Origin: a virus
Virus record (IMG/VR): IMGVR_UViG_3300009104_000093
Location: 1 to 28,395 of that record
DNA: 28,395 bases
Strand: one strand, 5' to 3'
Of this stretch, positions 1-7,979 are shown piece by piece (position 1 is the first letter of the stretch; every line of letters starts with the position of its first letter). The notes under the pieces are model-generated. The model had not been told where the DNA came from. It searched no databases and worked only from the letters and a program-made list of their open reading frames with translations. The position numbers and the translations under genes were made by a program.

Positions 1-12
1 AGGAATGGGTAT

Positions 13-3000
13 ATGGCTTCGGCACTAACAGTATCAGCAAGCCCACCAACTAATCACACTCTCACATTAGGTTCAGCCAGCGCCACCACTACCACTCAAA
101 ACGCATCAAGTGCTCTTAAATGGCTCTATGATACTTACGGGAATCTCGTTGTGGAGTTCCACGACTCTAACGAAAACTTGTTGGGTTCGAGCATCATAAC
201 TAATGTTGCTTGGTCAGGCGTAGGGAACGCTACTGAACAGACCGCTCAAGGTTGGTTAGGAGGTGCTGGCCCTGATGTAAATGCCGCAGACGCATCATCG
301 GGGGATGACTTCGGAGATGTGGATTTAATAAAGGCTGCATTTGGATATAGACACGGTGAGTTATACAAGTTTGAGGATAGCGTAGTAGGTTCTGGAGGAC
401 AACCAGGCCCTGCTAACTACGAGGAACTTTGGGATGGGAGAGTCATACTAAGAGTGAATCACGACACCATTGCTAACATGAAGACTGGCTATTCAATAGA
501 ACTCGGTGGATTCGATAGCGAATTAGATTGCACTGGTATTGATGGTGGTTGGATTCTTGAGAAGGTATCGGCAACAATGAACTCAGGCACTAACAGATTA
601 GGACAAGAATATGCTCTAAGCGGCTTCGATTGGGCTCCATCGTTCATAAACCCTGAAGGTTCATGGGATTACTTCGGTTGCAGTTCATGGAATGGAACAA
701 ACTCTTGGGGATTGGCTTCCAGCACCAAACATAAGGTGTGGAGAGGTATTGGGTTTTTGACCGACTATGGAAATGATTACCAGAATATGTATTTCCTGGT
801 AAAGCCTGGAGAAAGAACTCATTTGACTTGGGCTGAATTAGGGTTTGATACTGCTGAAACCAACACAGCAAACCCAGCGTTTTGTCCTCCAGCACCTAAC
901 ACAGAAACAGACCATTCAGATGTAACTCCCGACATAGCAGGAACATGGTTGAAACACGGTGATGTAGTAGTGACTATGCCCTCTAAGTTTGGGCCTAACA
1001 GAACAATACCTGCTGGAAGTTATCTGAAGGTTAGGAACATATCAAGTGATTTCAAACACTGTTGGGTTCTATGGTCAGATATGAGAAACGATGGAACAGC
1101 AGATGCTGATGGAGGAACACGGAAGAGTGAGTTTGGCTTGCTATTACCTACCACTGAAAACTATTCATTGGATTTATCATTTACAGACCAAATAGTCGAA
1201 GGGTCGAGAGATTCATGGCTAAACATAAAGGCCGGTCAAGACTGCGATATATGGAATGTTAGCGCATTAACTGAACCAGTAACTGGTAGCACTTGGGCGG
1301 CTCAGACTGGTGGTTCTAATAGTGAAGGCAATTCTCTTTATCACAATTGGGAAAATAAAGCAGGGTCTTTCATAGTGATAGACATGAGCAAGTTTTTGAA
1401 CATGAATACAGAAAGTTCTGGAGGACAAATAGGTCTATCCAGTGGGGGCAAGAAGGACATGGGAGACTATATCACCACAAGCGCAGGTAAATCAATGCTA
1501 TGTGATAATTACTGGAAGCAAGCCGCTGCCAATTTCATTATGCCTGGAACAAAGAGCCAGTTTACTATGAATGAAAATTACCAATACTGGAATCAAGCAA
1601 CCACCTTAGTTACTCAAAGTATTAGGATTGGAGATACAGGTATATTTGTCGAAGATGTTAGCGAGTTCCCCTATCAAGGGTTCGGTCCTCTTAAGGCATA
1701 TATGGGTGACGAAATAGAGGAAGAACATTACATATCTTGGTTCGGTAAAGAGACTGGAACAGGACCAAATGGTGAAGATGCTCTATTAAATGTGTATTCT
1801 ATTAGCAAGGAAGATTTGATACAGGCGGCTCAAACCTACACCAATTCTCAAAGCACAAGCGGACTTCCAGTAGCAAGTTGGAGACAATTTAGAGAATACT
1901 ACTTGAGCCTAAAGAGCCTTGATTCCGCAGCCACAGCATCAACAAGTCAGCATTTGAAGATGAACAGCGGATTCTTGATGACTCAAGACCCATTGGCTCA
2001 AGAACAAGCATTCGATTCGGTGCAAATAGGCTCAACACTAAGCGAAAGATACCCTCTTAGATTGATGCTCAACATGGATGGCTTCGCTAAGAGCACTAAT
2101 TCAAATACATATTACCTATCAGACCAAATGAGATTTTTGGCTTCTATGGCTCTCACAGATAATTGGATGCAGACCTACGGCCTTAATTGTTTTTGGGATA
2201 TTGGGTCAGTACCGATGACGAAGAACTTTATTGTCCAACCAGAAAAAGGTATGGCAGACACCACTTCAACACTCGATGACTACGGAGGAGTATCAGATAA
2301 TAGGAACAGCGATGTTCTAAGTCTGGTGAAGAAGATTCAAGAGTTGACTAAGGTTGGAGATACTAATGGGTCTGCTTTGAGATTCAATTACTTAGCAGGT
2401 AAAGATGGTAAGTTGGATATGAGGCCTACATTCAATAGTGGTATTATTCTGAATACTACCAACACAAAACTCTCAAAACACAAATACAGCAACAAAGCAA
2501 ACTTCACTAATGTTCGAGTGTATTATGCTGGTGGTGGCTCGTTTGTTGATTACCCTACCCCAACAACAGGAACACAACCTTACAGATGGAAGGTAATAGA
2601 CATGGGAGATGTTATGTCTTCTGAAGAAGCGAGGAAAATTGCTAAATCTCAATATCAAGCAATGGGAGTATCTAACCACGAAATCAACCTCGAAATAATC
2701 AAGGACAATTCGTATGGAGATGAACCCTTTGAGGGGGATGACCTCATGCTTGAAAGAGGAAGGTATGGCTACATAGCAGATTGTACTCAACAAACCTTCG
2801 GTGATGGAGAAAATTGGTTCGGGCATCATTTAGGCACTACTGCTAAGGCATCAACTTTATTTCCTGGAATGGTTAGTGCTATGGATGGAAACCTCGATGG
2901 CTACAATTCCACAATAGCATCTGGTAATCTCTCTAATGATACTGGAGTTCACGGTAATGGTGTATCAGACCTTTACCCCGTAGGCACTTTTTCAGGCAAT

Positions 3001-4761
3001 GTTAGAGATGCTTGGGATGATTCCACAGTGACTGGAGATACACAAAGGAATGACGACGCATCAGTAGTAGGAACGAAAGTCCCCTGGCATCAGTGGTTTT
3101 ACTGGCATGGAGCAAGAAGTGTATCACAAGCAGTACAAGTGGTGAATATACCTCACAATATGCCTCTTGTTAGTGCTACTACAGGAGAAGAATTGAGAAT
3201 ATCCATCATGTTGAAGCCAGGCCAAACAGGCGGCGCTTCCGCCATAGACACAGCACAATTCTATGTGGTGCTAACAGACTGTGCTAAGGACAGCACCTGG
3301 AAAAACCACTCACCAACAAACACTACAAACGAGAATGGTTATACTAAGGCTCTAATCAATGGTAATGGGTTCGTGCAGATTAAAGTGCCGAGCGCGTATG
3401 TGAATGGAGTATCTGGCTTCGATGCTAACTCTTTAATAACACTATCAGTAAACTACGACTACTTGGTGGATTTGCTACGCTTCAGGACCCACAACGATGA
3501 CGGAGATACCAATAGGCTTAGGAATGCTCACGAAACAGATTGGTTGAACGGCATTACTGATAACGGAACATACAACCCTAATTCAATTTTCCCTCTTGGC
3601 GCAAGAATATACTCACAATTTGGAAACTTAGGAGGGTTTTACACCATGTCCTTTGCTCCGAGATTACACATCGTCAAGGACTTCGCCTTTACACCTGCTT
3701 CCACCGTGAAATATCAAGATGCTAATGCTGGCTACGATTCTCAAACCAGCCTATCCATAAAGAACATTTCATGGAGCATAACCAATAGGAAGACTGAAAA
3801 GGTATCTCTACTCTTAGACCCAGATGAAACAAGATACAGCGAAGACTTCTATGGTTGGCTCGCTCCCAAACTACCTGAAAAGGTGACGATAGAATGGCCT
3901 GAACACGGACAAGACGATAGAGGAGATAGTGGTGGTGAAATCCAACAAGAAGGAGATGGGTCTAAGGATTATCAAGACGAGTCTGATACACAGTATGATT
4001 ACGATAGGGACTCAACAGAAGCAGATGTTTATGATACGGCAACTGCTGGTGGAGAGTCCTTCACGACTTCTTCTGGACCATCTGGCAACAAGAATAGGAT
4101 GCAGATAGATGGCGGGATTAGTGCTGATACTGGAGATATATTCGGTGCGAGCAAGAGGCGGGGCGTTAGGTCAGAATCAGTCACCATTGATGGCCTGTCG
4201 TTCGGAATAAAAACTTCCGGCAGAGCAGTCGATACACCAAACGGGATAGTTTTCCCTGGGGCTGGCAGTAGCGATAAGATGGTTGGGGAACATGAGATGC
4301 TAATCAATTTGCCTGAATCTAATATGTATTCTGGAATCACCATAGAAGCGATAGTCAGCCTACCCGTAAATACTGCTACCAATAGGGCTGTTTTATACGC
4401 GGACTTAGAATCCACCACAACCAATATGACTGCCTCTTCAACATCAACAATTGCTCAACACAAGATTCAAACGGTGCTAAATGAAGGAGCATTACCCTAT
4501 TCAGACGGCACAGATATTAACCCTTCGACCTCCAGAAAACATGGTGGTGCAGTTCTAAGGAAATCAGTAACGCTCTTTTCAAAGGTGAATATGTCTGGGA
4601 CTCAAGAAGCAGGTTCAGCACTTAGATTGAAATTGTATAGGTCGGCAGGAGAAGGAGACGACAATGCTACATACACAGCACTGACTGTGCATTCTATCAA
4701 GGTCAGATACAAGAAGGTCTTGGGAAGAGAATTATCTCAAGCATCTTCCTTCTCAATATGA
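13..4761 (+). CDS. Giant virion protein, probable tail/baseplate hub or fibre (5' end possibly outside window)
   Basis: Not firmly recognised. The frame is open for at least 1582 residues, rich in Ser, Thr, Gly, Asn and aromatic residues, with no predicted membrane span, as in secreted or virion beta-structured proteins. Around residues 820-900 a stretch (VRVYYAGGG, then SSEEARKIAKSQYQ) resembles the layout of phage tail-hub proteins. Residues ~1296-1350 form an acidic Asp/Glu/Gly-rich linker, followed by a C-terminal segment that looks like a beta-sandwich. The first in-frame ATG is at 13, but positions 1-12 contain no in-frame stop, so the true start may lie upstream. It is the only plus-strand gene here and its last 9 nt overlap the end of the convergent nuclease gene. 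Virion role is inferred from size, composition and strand. Confidence 0.7.
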   Translation: MASALTVSASPPTNHTLTLGSASATTTTQNASSALKWLYDTYGNLVVEFHDSNENLLGSSIITNVAWSGVGNATEQTAQGWLGGAGPDVNAADASSGDDFGDVDLIKAAFGYRHGELYKFEDSVVGSGGQPGPANYEELWDGRVILRVNHDTIANMKTGYSIELGGFDSELDCTGIDGGWILEKVSATMNSGTNRLGQEYALSGFDWAPSFINPEGSWDYFGCSSWNGTNSWGLASSTKHKVWRGIGFLTDYGNDYQNMYFLVKPGERTHLTWAELGFDTAETNTANPAFCPPAPNTETDHSDVTPDIAGTWLKHGDVVVTMPSKFGPNRTIPAGSYLKVRNISSDFKHCWVLWSDMRNDGTADADGGTRKSEFGLLLPTTENYSLDLSFTDQIVEGSRDSWLNIKAGQDCDIWNVSALTEPVTGSTWAAQTGGSNSEGNSLYHNWENKAGSFIVIDMSKFLNMNTESSGGQIGLSSGGKKDMGDYITTSAGKSMLCDNYWKQAAANFIMPGTKSQFTMNENYQYWNQATTLVTQSIRIGDTGIFVEDVSEFPYQGFGPLKAYMGDEIEEEHYISWFGKETGTGPNGEDALLNVYSISKEDLIQAAQTYTNSQSTSGLPVASWRQFREYYLSLKSLDSAATASTSQHLKMNSGFLMTQDPLAQEQAFDSVQIGSTLSERYPLRLMLNMDGFAKSTNSNTYYLSDQMRFLASMALTDNWMQTYGLNCFWDIGSVPMTKNFIVQPEKGMADTTSTLDDYGGVSDNRNSDVLSLVKKIQELTKVGDTNGSALRFNYLAGKDGKLDMRPTFNSGIILNTTNTKLSKHKYSNKANFTNVRVYYAGGGSFVDYPTPTTGTQPYRWKVIDMGDVMSSEEARKIAKSQYQAMGVSNHEINLEIIKDNSYGDEPFEGDDLMLERGRYGYIADCTQQTFGDGENWFGHHLGTTAKASTLFPGMVSAMDGNLDGYNSTIASGNLSNDTGVHGNGVSDLYPVGTFSGNVRDAWDDSTVTGDTQRNDDASVVGTKVPWHQWFYWHGARSVSQAVQVVNIPHNMPLVSATTGEELRISIMLKPGQTGGASAIDTAQFYVVLTDCAKDSTWKNHSPTNTTNENGYTKALINGNGFVQIKVPSAYVNGVSGFDANSLITLSVNYDYLVDLLRFRTHNDDGDTNRLRNAHETDWLNGITDNGTYNPNSIFPLGARIYSQFGNLGGFYTMSFAPRLHIVKDFAFTPASTVKYQDANAGYDSQTSLSIKNISWSITNRKTEKVSLLLDPDETRYSEDFYGWLAPKLPEKVTIEWPEHGQDDRGDSGGEIQQEGDGSKDYQDESDTQYDYDRDSTEADVYDTATAGGESFTTSSGPSGNKNRMQIDGGISADTGDIFGASKRRGVRSESVTIDGLSFGIKTSGRAVDTPNGIVFPGAGSSDKMVGEHEMLINLPESNMYSGITIEAIVSLPVNTATNRAVLYADLESTTTNMTASSTSTIAQHKIQTVLNEGALPYSDGTDINPSTSRKHGGAVLRKSVTLFSKVNMSGTQEAGSALRLKLYRSAGEGDDNATYTALTVHSIKVRYKKVLGRELSQASSFSI

Positions 4762-5448
4762 TTCTCTCAATTTGAGAAGCATCCTTGCCTTTTGTCTGCC
4801 TATGCCCTTTATTCTCATCAAGTCCTTTTGAGATACTTTCGAGCGGAGCATTTGAGGCAAACCACCAAACTCTTTCATTAGGTCTTCTGCTATACGAACC
4901 GATATTCCAGATAGAGAAGATAGTGCTTGTATTCGAGGGTCTTTACTCATCTTAGGTAATCTGCTGGATGCGACAGAAGATATTTTCTCCTGAGTAGCAG
5001 AGCGACTAAGGAATAAAACGAACTCATCCATAGTGTCGAATTGCATAAACTTCAGGTTAGGATAACGCCTGTGTAAATCCATCTTGTAATTCAAAATGAC
5101 TCTTTGCATACGAGCAGCCTGCTTCGCATACATTTGCCTGCTGGATTTGCCTCTAATGTAAGGTTTGAGTTGAGTCCCATAGACTACGAGCATTGCGTCT
5201 TTGTAGGAGTTTTGTAAGTCATCGAGTTGGTCGTTGATAGTTCTGGTTCTCCCAACACCTACTATGCTGTTGTATAGGTCATTGATTTCTTTAGCCTCTA
5301 TTCCGAGACTACCTATCACATAGTCCCCGCTTTCCAGACGCTGGACTTTGGCTTGCCCCATGCTATCGAGTTTTCTATCACCGAGAGCCATAGTCAGTTT
5401 GTTGATGACCTTCGGGTTCTCTCTATCGTCTATCAATAACAGGGCCAT
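4753..5448 (-). CDS. XPF/Hef-family (ERCC4) structure-specific endonuclease
   Basis: 231 residues. The N-terminal half is an ERCC4 nuclease domain: IDDRE at residues 6-10, GDY at 41-43, and a variant of the ERKxxxD catalytic motif read as EAKEIND (51-57), with Ala in place of the usual Arg. The C-terminal ~60 residues form a tandem helix-hairpin-helix unit (LSGISVRIAEDL and RIKGIGRQKARMLLK). The family cuts branched DNA such as forks and flaps; archaeal XPF binds PCNA and Hef adds a helicase. Here there is no helicase domain, so it is the short form. The start follows a GGGGGG tract by one base and lies 24 nt from a TATA-like element over the preceding gene's stop. Its last 9 nt overlap the plus-strand virion gene. 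Confidence 0.88.
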   Translation of the reverse strand: MALLLIDDRENPKVINKLTMALGDRKLDSMGQAKVQRLESGDYVIGSLGIEAKEINDLYNSIVGVGRTRTINDQLDDLQNSYKDAMLVVYGTQLKPYIRGKSSRQMYAKQAARMQRVILNYKMDLHRRYPNLKFMQFDTMDEFVLFLSRSATQEKISSVASSRLPKMSKDPRIQALSSLSGISVRIAEDLMKEFGGLPQMLRSKVSQKDLMRIKGIGRQKARMLLKLRESY

Positions 5449-5469
5449 ACCCCCCCTACTAAGCGCAGG

Positions 5470-5482
5470 CTTATCAATGTTT
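5470..5482 (-). promoter_or_regulatory. TATA-like promoter of the XPF nuclease gene
   Basis: On the minus strand this reads AAACATTGATAAG. The same 13-mer recurs at 7964-7976. The 3' A of TTGATA (5472) is 24 nt before the ATG at 5448, the spacing seen for the AACATTTAATA elements elsewhere in the window. It overlaps the stop codon of the 39-residue gene. Archaeal TATA boxes lie about 25 nt before the transcript start, so a very short or absent leader is predicted. Confidence 0.55.
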
Positions 5483-5600
5483 AGATGAAGCAGTCGCCAT
5501 CACCACAACAGGAAACCACCTTGTTATGGCAGTTGATACAGGCTTTAGAACCATGCACTTCAACAAAGCCTCTATCACTTAGACACATAGGACATCTCAT
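5481..5600 (-). CDS. Zinc-ribbon micro-protein, 39 aa
   Basis: A 39-residue reading frame that begins one base after the primase stop codon (TGA-T-ATG), so it is probably translated by coupling. It contains CPMC at residues 3-6 and CINC at 21-24, the two knuckles expected of a zinc ribbon, plus three further Cys near the C-terminus (SCCGDGDCF). It fills almost the whole gap between primase and XPF nuclease, and its stop codon overlaps the nuclease promoter element. Function is unknown; similar small treble-clef or ribbon proteins often bind nucleic acid or a replication partner. Confidence 0.7.
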   Translation of the reverse strand: MRCPMCLSDRGFVEVHGSKACINCHNKVVSCCGDGDCFI

Positions 5601-5601
5601 A

Positions 5602-6642
5602 TCAGACTGCTGCTGCTTCATTCATCTTCACCGTTCCATCATATCGCCAGCATTTTCCTGTGCATAAATTACGCTGAACGAACCAAGCACATGAGGGAGT
5701 GCGAACATATTTCAATGCTGTCCTAACACCCCGTCTGGTTATGCCTTCGTTATAATCCCTCCAACCAAGAGTCGAAATGAAATCAACTATCTCATTCTCA
5801 ACTTCCTTAGTTTGTTCTGGGCTTAGTGAGTCTGGGTGGGCGAACCATCTAAGGTTCTCTCCCATGTGTTGCACAAGAGCAACTCTAACATGGTGTGGTG
5901 GGTTTGAAGTCCTGATTGCTACATTCAGACAATCCGGCAATGGAACACCATTTGCTCCCCCTACTTTGTAGTCCTGAGGAAGCGTGTTCTGGGGGAGAAT
6001 ATCCACCGGATGCACCTTCACCCATTCTGATAGGCTGAAGCCGTCAGCGATGGCTTCCTCACCCCTTAATGGGCAATATATTCTGTTATCTTTGGTGGGT
6101 CTATTCGGTATTGGTTCTCCTGATAGGAAATTGTCGAGTTTCATTACAACAGCCCACCTTCCCCTCTTTGGGTTGTAGGTGTCTGGAATCCTTGTAATCT
6201 TCTCAGGATAACCCACACCATCTAAGGTCTGTAATCCTCGACCCAACATGGTTTCATATCGCTGAATAGCATTACCCCACTCACGGCCACGAAAGACCTC
6301 ATTGAATAATTGATAAACATGAACTCCCCTGCCCGTAGCGACAATCCTAATGTTTCTCTTATTGACTCCGTTTTCTTCCAATCGTCTAACTAACTCTTGA
6401 GAATCAAAAAGTGCCTGTTGTGTGTTGTCGTCGTCGGGGGAGTCGAAATCCCACCACGCCTTGTCGAGAACAGCAGACGAATAATCAAACTTCCAGGGTC
6501 TGTTTCTAAGTGTCCTTTCAAACGAATAGAGGGAAGTGTAGCAAGATGCTCTTCTGTTTAGATTCTTGATGTAGTCTGTGAATTGAGACTTGTCCTTACA
6601 GATGGCTCGCTTTAGGCCGATTTCTCTCGGAAAGGAAATCAA
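5602..6642 (-). CDS. AEP primase: PriS-type catalytic domain fused to a PriL-like Fe-S C-terminal domain
   Basis: 346 residues. It should make RNA or DNA primers for replication. The catalytic AEP signatures are WWDFD (DxD metal site, D65/D67), TGRGVH (104-108, the S/GxH nucleotide-binding motif) and TRIPDTYNPKRG (150-161, third motif region). From about residue 235 the protein looks like the C-terminal domain of the archaeal large primase subunit: LPDC (C238), PPHHVR (249-253), PSC (C318), NLC (C327) and GKC (C331), i.e. four Cys placed as for a 4Fe-4S cluster. Small and large subunits are normally separate proteins, so this is a condensed single-chain primase. The start is TTG at 6642, overlapping the previous stop (TTGA) and preceded by GGGGA six bases upstream; no ATG near the N-terminus would serve. 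Confidence 0.85.
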   Translation of the reverse strand: MISFPREIGLKRAICKDKSQFTDYIKNLNRRASCYTSLYSFERTLRNRPWKFDYSSAVLDKAWWDFDSPDDDNTQQALFDSQELVRRLEENGVNKRNIRIVATGRGVHVYQLFNEVFRGREWGNAIQRYETMLGRGLQTLDGVGYPEKITRIPDTYNPKRGRWAVVMKLDNFLSGEPIPNRPTKDNRIYCPLRGEEAIADGFSLSEWVKVHPVDILPQNTLPQDYKVGGANGVPLPDCLNVAIRTSNPPHHVRVALVQHMGENLRWFAHPDSLSPEQTKEVENEIVDFISTLGWRDYNEGITRRGVRTALKYVRTPSCAWFVQRNLCTGKCWRYDGTVKMNEAAAV

Positions 6643-6806
6643 ACTAATTCCCCATCCACAGTCTTAAAATCCTTCTTGCAGTCCAGACAGGACCATGTTT
6701 CAACAAACACCATTTCCTTCCCCTCTTGCCCCATCAATAGGTAATTGTATTCACTCAGCGTTATTTGAGGGCCGTCGCACATAGGACACGCTAAAATAAC
6801 TCCCAT
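6639..6806 (-). CDS. Zinc-binding micro-protein, 55 aa
   Basis: A 55-residue frame between the Cas4-like nuclease and the primase. It carries CPMC (residues 7-10) and CLDC (39-43 region), spaced as in a zinc ribbon, with a short hydrophobic N-terminus. Its TGA overlaps the TTG start of the primase (TTGA), so primase translation is probably coupled to this gene. It starts 6 nt after the nuclease stop. Function unknown. Confidence 0.72.
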   Translation of the reverse strand: MGVILACPMCDGPQITLSEYNYLLMGQEGKEMVFVETWSCLDCKKDFKTVDGELV

Positions 6807-6812
6807 ACTAAC

Positions 6813-7634
6813 TCACATCGGAGGTTCTGCTATCCCATTTAATTCTTGCTCACAGGATAGGCAAAAATCGCACCACTCAACACAAAAATACTCGTTCCAA
6901 TTCATCGGCCATTCTTGAGCATATATTGCCTTAACAGCCTTGTGCAATTTATCTCGTATTCCGTTCATGGTTCTCTTGTTTATCTTCTCAACCAGCATCA
7001 ATCCTTGATTAACACCGCTCCAGATAAACTTGTTCTTCTTGTTGCTTTCAGCAATGAATAACTTTTCATCAACTGCGTCTGGTGCTATGTATGCAAAATG
7101 AGTTGCCTCTTCACCTAACAAATTGAGCAAGAAAGCGTAATAGGCGAGCTCTCTCCTTGTTCTGCCCAACTTACCTGAATTGAAATTGCCCGTCTTGATT
7201 TCAGTCAAACACAAACCACCATTAGGAGCAGCCATAACCGCATCAATGAAGCCCACCAAATAGACCTGAAATGTTCCGTCTTCGTCTGTGAACTCATACA
7301 TGGTTTCTATTCTTCTCTCAGATTGAATGGTATCGAATAGTTGCTGTTCCTTCCTTTGTTCCTCTATTTCTATGAACGATTGAACGGCTGGCTCATCGCT
7401 TTCCCACCCACCCCAGTCTTCTGGGTTGTTGTAGTAGTCATCTATTAGAGAATGGATTTCAGTCCCACGAATCATTGCTGGTGTGGCGGGTGAGCGCACA
7501 TCAGGCATCCCTACATATCTCCACCAATACTGGCGGGGGCATTGTAGGTAGCCCATGAATGAACTCTTAGACATACGGAGGACTTCTCCTTCCGCAGGAT
7601 TATAAGAGGTGTTGTTGTCGTAAGACATTCTCAT
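6813..7634 (-). CDS. Cas4/RecB-type PD-(D/E)XK nuclease with Fe-S cysteines
   Basis: 273 residues. The core of the PD-(D/E)XK fold is visible: H61 in RGTEIHSLID, D131 in GFIDAV, E145-x-K147 in TEIKTG, and a RRELAYYAFLL helix that matches the Q/Y motif. One Cys near the N-terminus (LQCPRQYWW, C32) and four at the C-terminus (C251, C255, C258, C261) fit the 4Fe-4S clasp of Cas4, AddB and Dna2 nucleases. These enzymes resect or trim DNA ends. No cas1/cas2 or repeats are present, so a role in viral replication, recombination or end processing is more likely than CRISPR adaptation. The ATG at 7634 overlaps the preceding stop as ATGA. Confidence 0.87.
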   Translation of the reverse strand: MRMSYDNNTSYNPAEGEVLRMSKSSFMGYLQCPRQYWWRYVGMPDVRSPATPAMIRGTEIHSLIDDYYNNPEDWGGWESDEPAVQSFIEIEEQRKEQQLFDTIQSERRIETMYEFTDEDGTFQVYLVGFIDAVMAAPNGGLCLTEIKTGNFNSGKLGRTRRELAYYAFLLNLLGEEATHFAYIAPDAVDEKLFIAESNKKNKFIWSGVNQGLMLVEKINKRTMNGIRDKLHKAVKAIYAQEWPMNWNEYFCVEWCDFCLSCEQELNGIAEPPM

Positions 7635-7942
7635 TCCTCTTCAGACGCACCTTGTTGTTCAACCACCATTAGTTGCTCACCACAGCCTGGGCAATCGCTA
7701 TCATCAACATTCCCTTCCTCATCTATTGCTTGGCAGACAACTGCTTCGCACTTATCGCAAGCAGCAATTCTTGCATACCCTTGTTTAACGAGCATGAATG
7801 TTAGCCGTTGGTCTGCTTCTATTTGGCGTTGAACAACTCCCTCAAGGACTTGTTTAATCGCTTCTATTTCCTGTATAATCATTTCATTCTTTGTCGGTTG
7901 CCTCGCATTGCGAAACCCTCGACTACCACCACTACGGCCCAT
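7631..7942 (-). CDS. Zinc-ribbon protein with basic N-terminus and coiled coil, 103 aa
   Basis: Not recognised. The order is a Gly/Arg-rich N-terminus (MGRSGGSRGFRNARQ), a helical segment likely to form a coiled coil (residues ~20-55), then a zinc ribbon with CDKC and CPGC and a Glu-rich tail. A longer frame starts at 8008 inside the polymerase gene, but the ATG at 7942 has GGTGAG six bases upstream and lies 24 nt from a TATA-like element, so 7942 is preferred. The gene overlaps the Cas4-like nuclease start by ATGA. Placement between polymerase and nuclease suggests a nucleic-acid role, but that is inference. Confidence 0.78.
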   Translation of the reverse strand: MGRSGGSRGFRNARQPTKNEMIIQEIEAIKQVLEGVVQRQIEADQRLTFMLVKQGYARIAACDKCEAVVCQAIDEEGNVDDSDCPGCGEQLMVVEQQGASEEE

Positions 7943-7963
7943 ATTATTCTCACCAATCAACGC

Positions 7964-7976
7964 CTTATCAATGTTT
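7964..7976 (-). promoter_or_regulatory. TATA-like promoter of the 103-aa zinc protein operon
   Basis: The minus strand reads AAACATTGATAAG, identical to 5470-5482. The 3' A of TTGATA (7966) lies 24 nt before the ATG at 7942. It sits a few bases after the polymerase stop codon, so it could drive the zinc protein, Cas4-like nuclease, 55-residue protein and primase genes as one unit. Confidence 0.55.
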
Positions 7977-7979
7977 GGG

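Noticed and set aside
4029-4424. Minus-strand frame of 131 codons inside the giant gene
   Set aside because: Lies wholly within a well-supported coding frame, has no ribosome site or motif, and looks like a shadow.
6813-7634. CRISPR-Cas adaptation gene
   Set aside because: No repeats, cas1 or cas2 were seen anywhere in the window.
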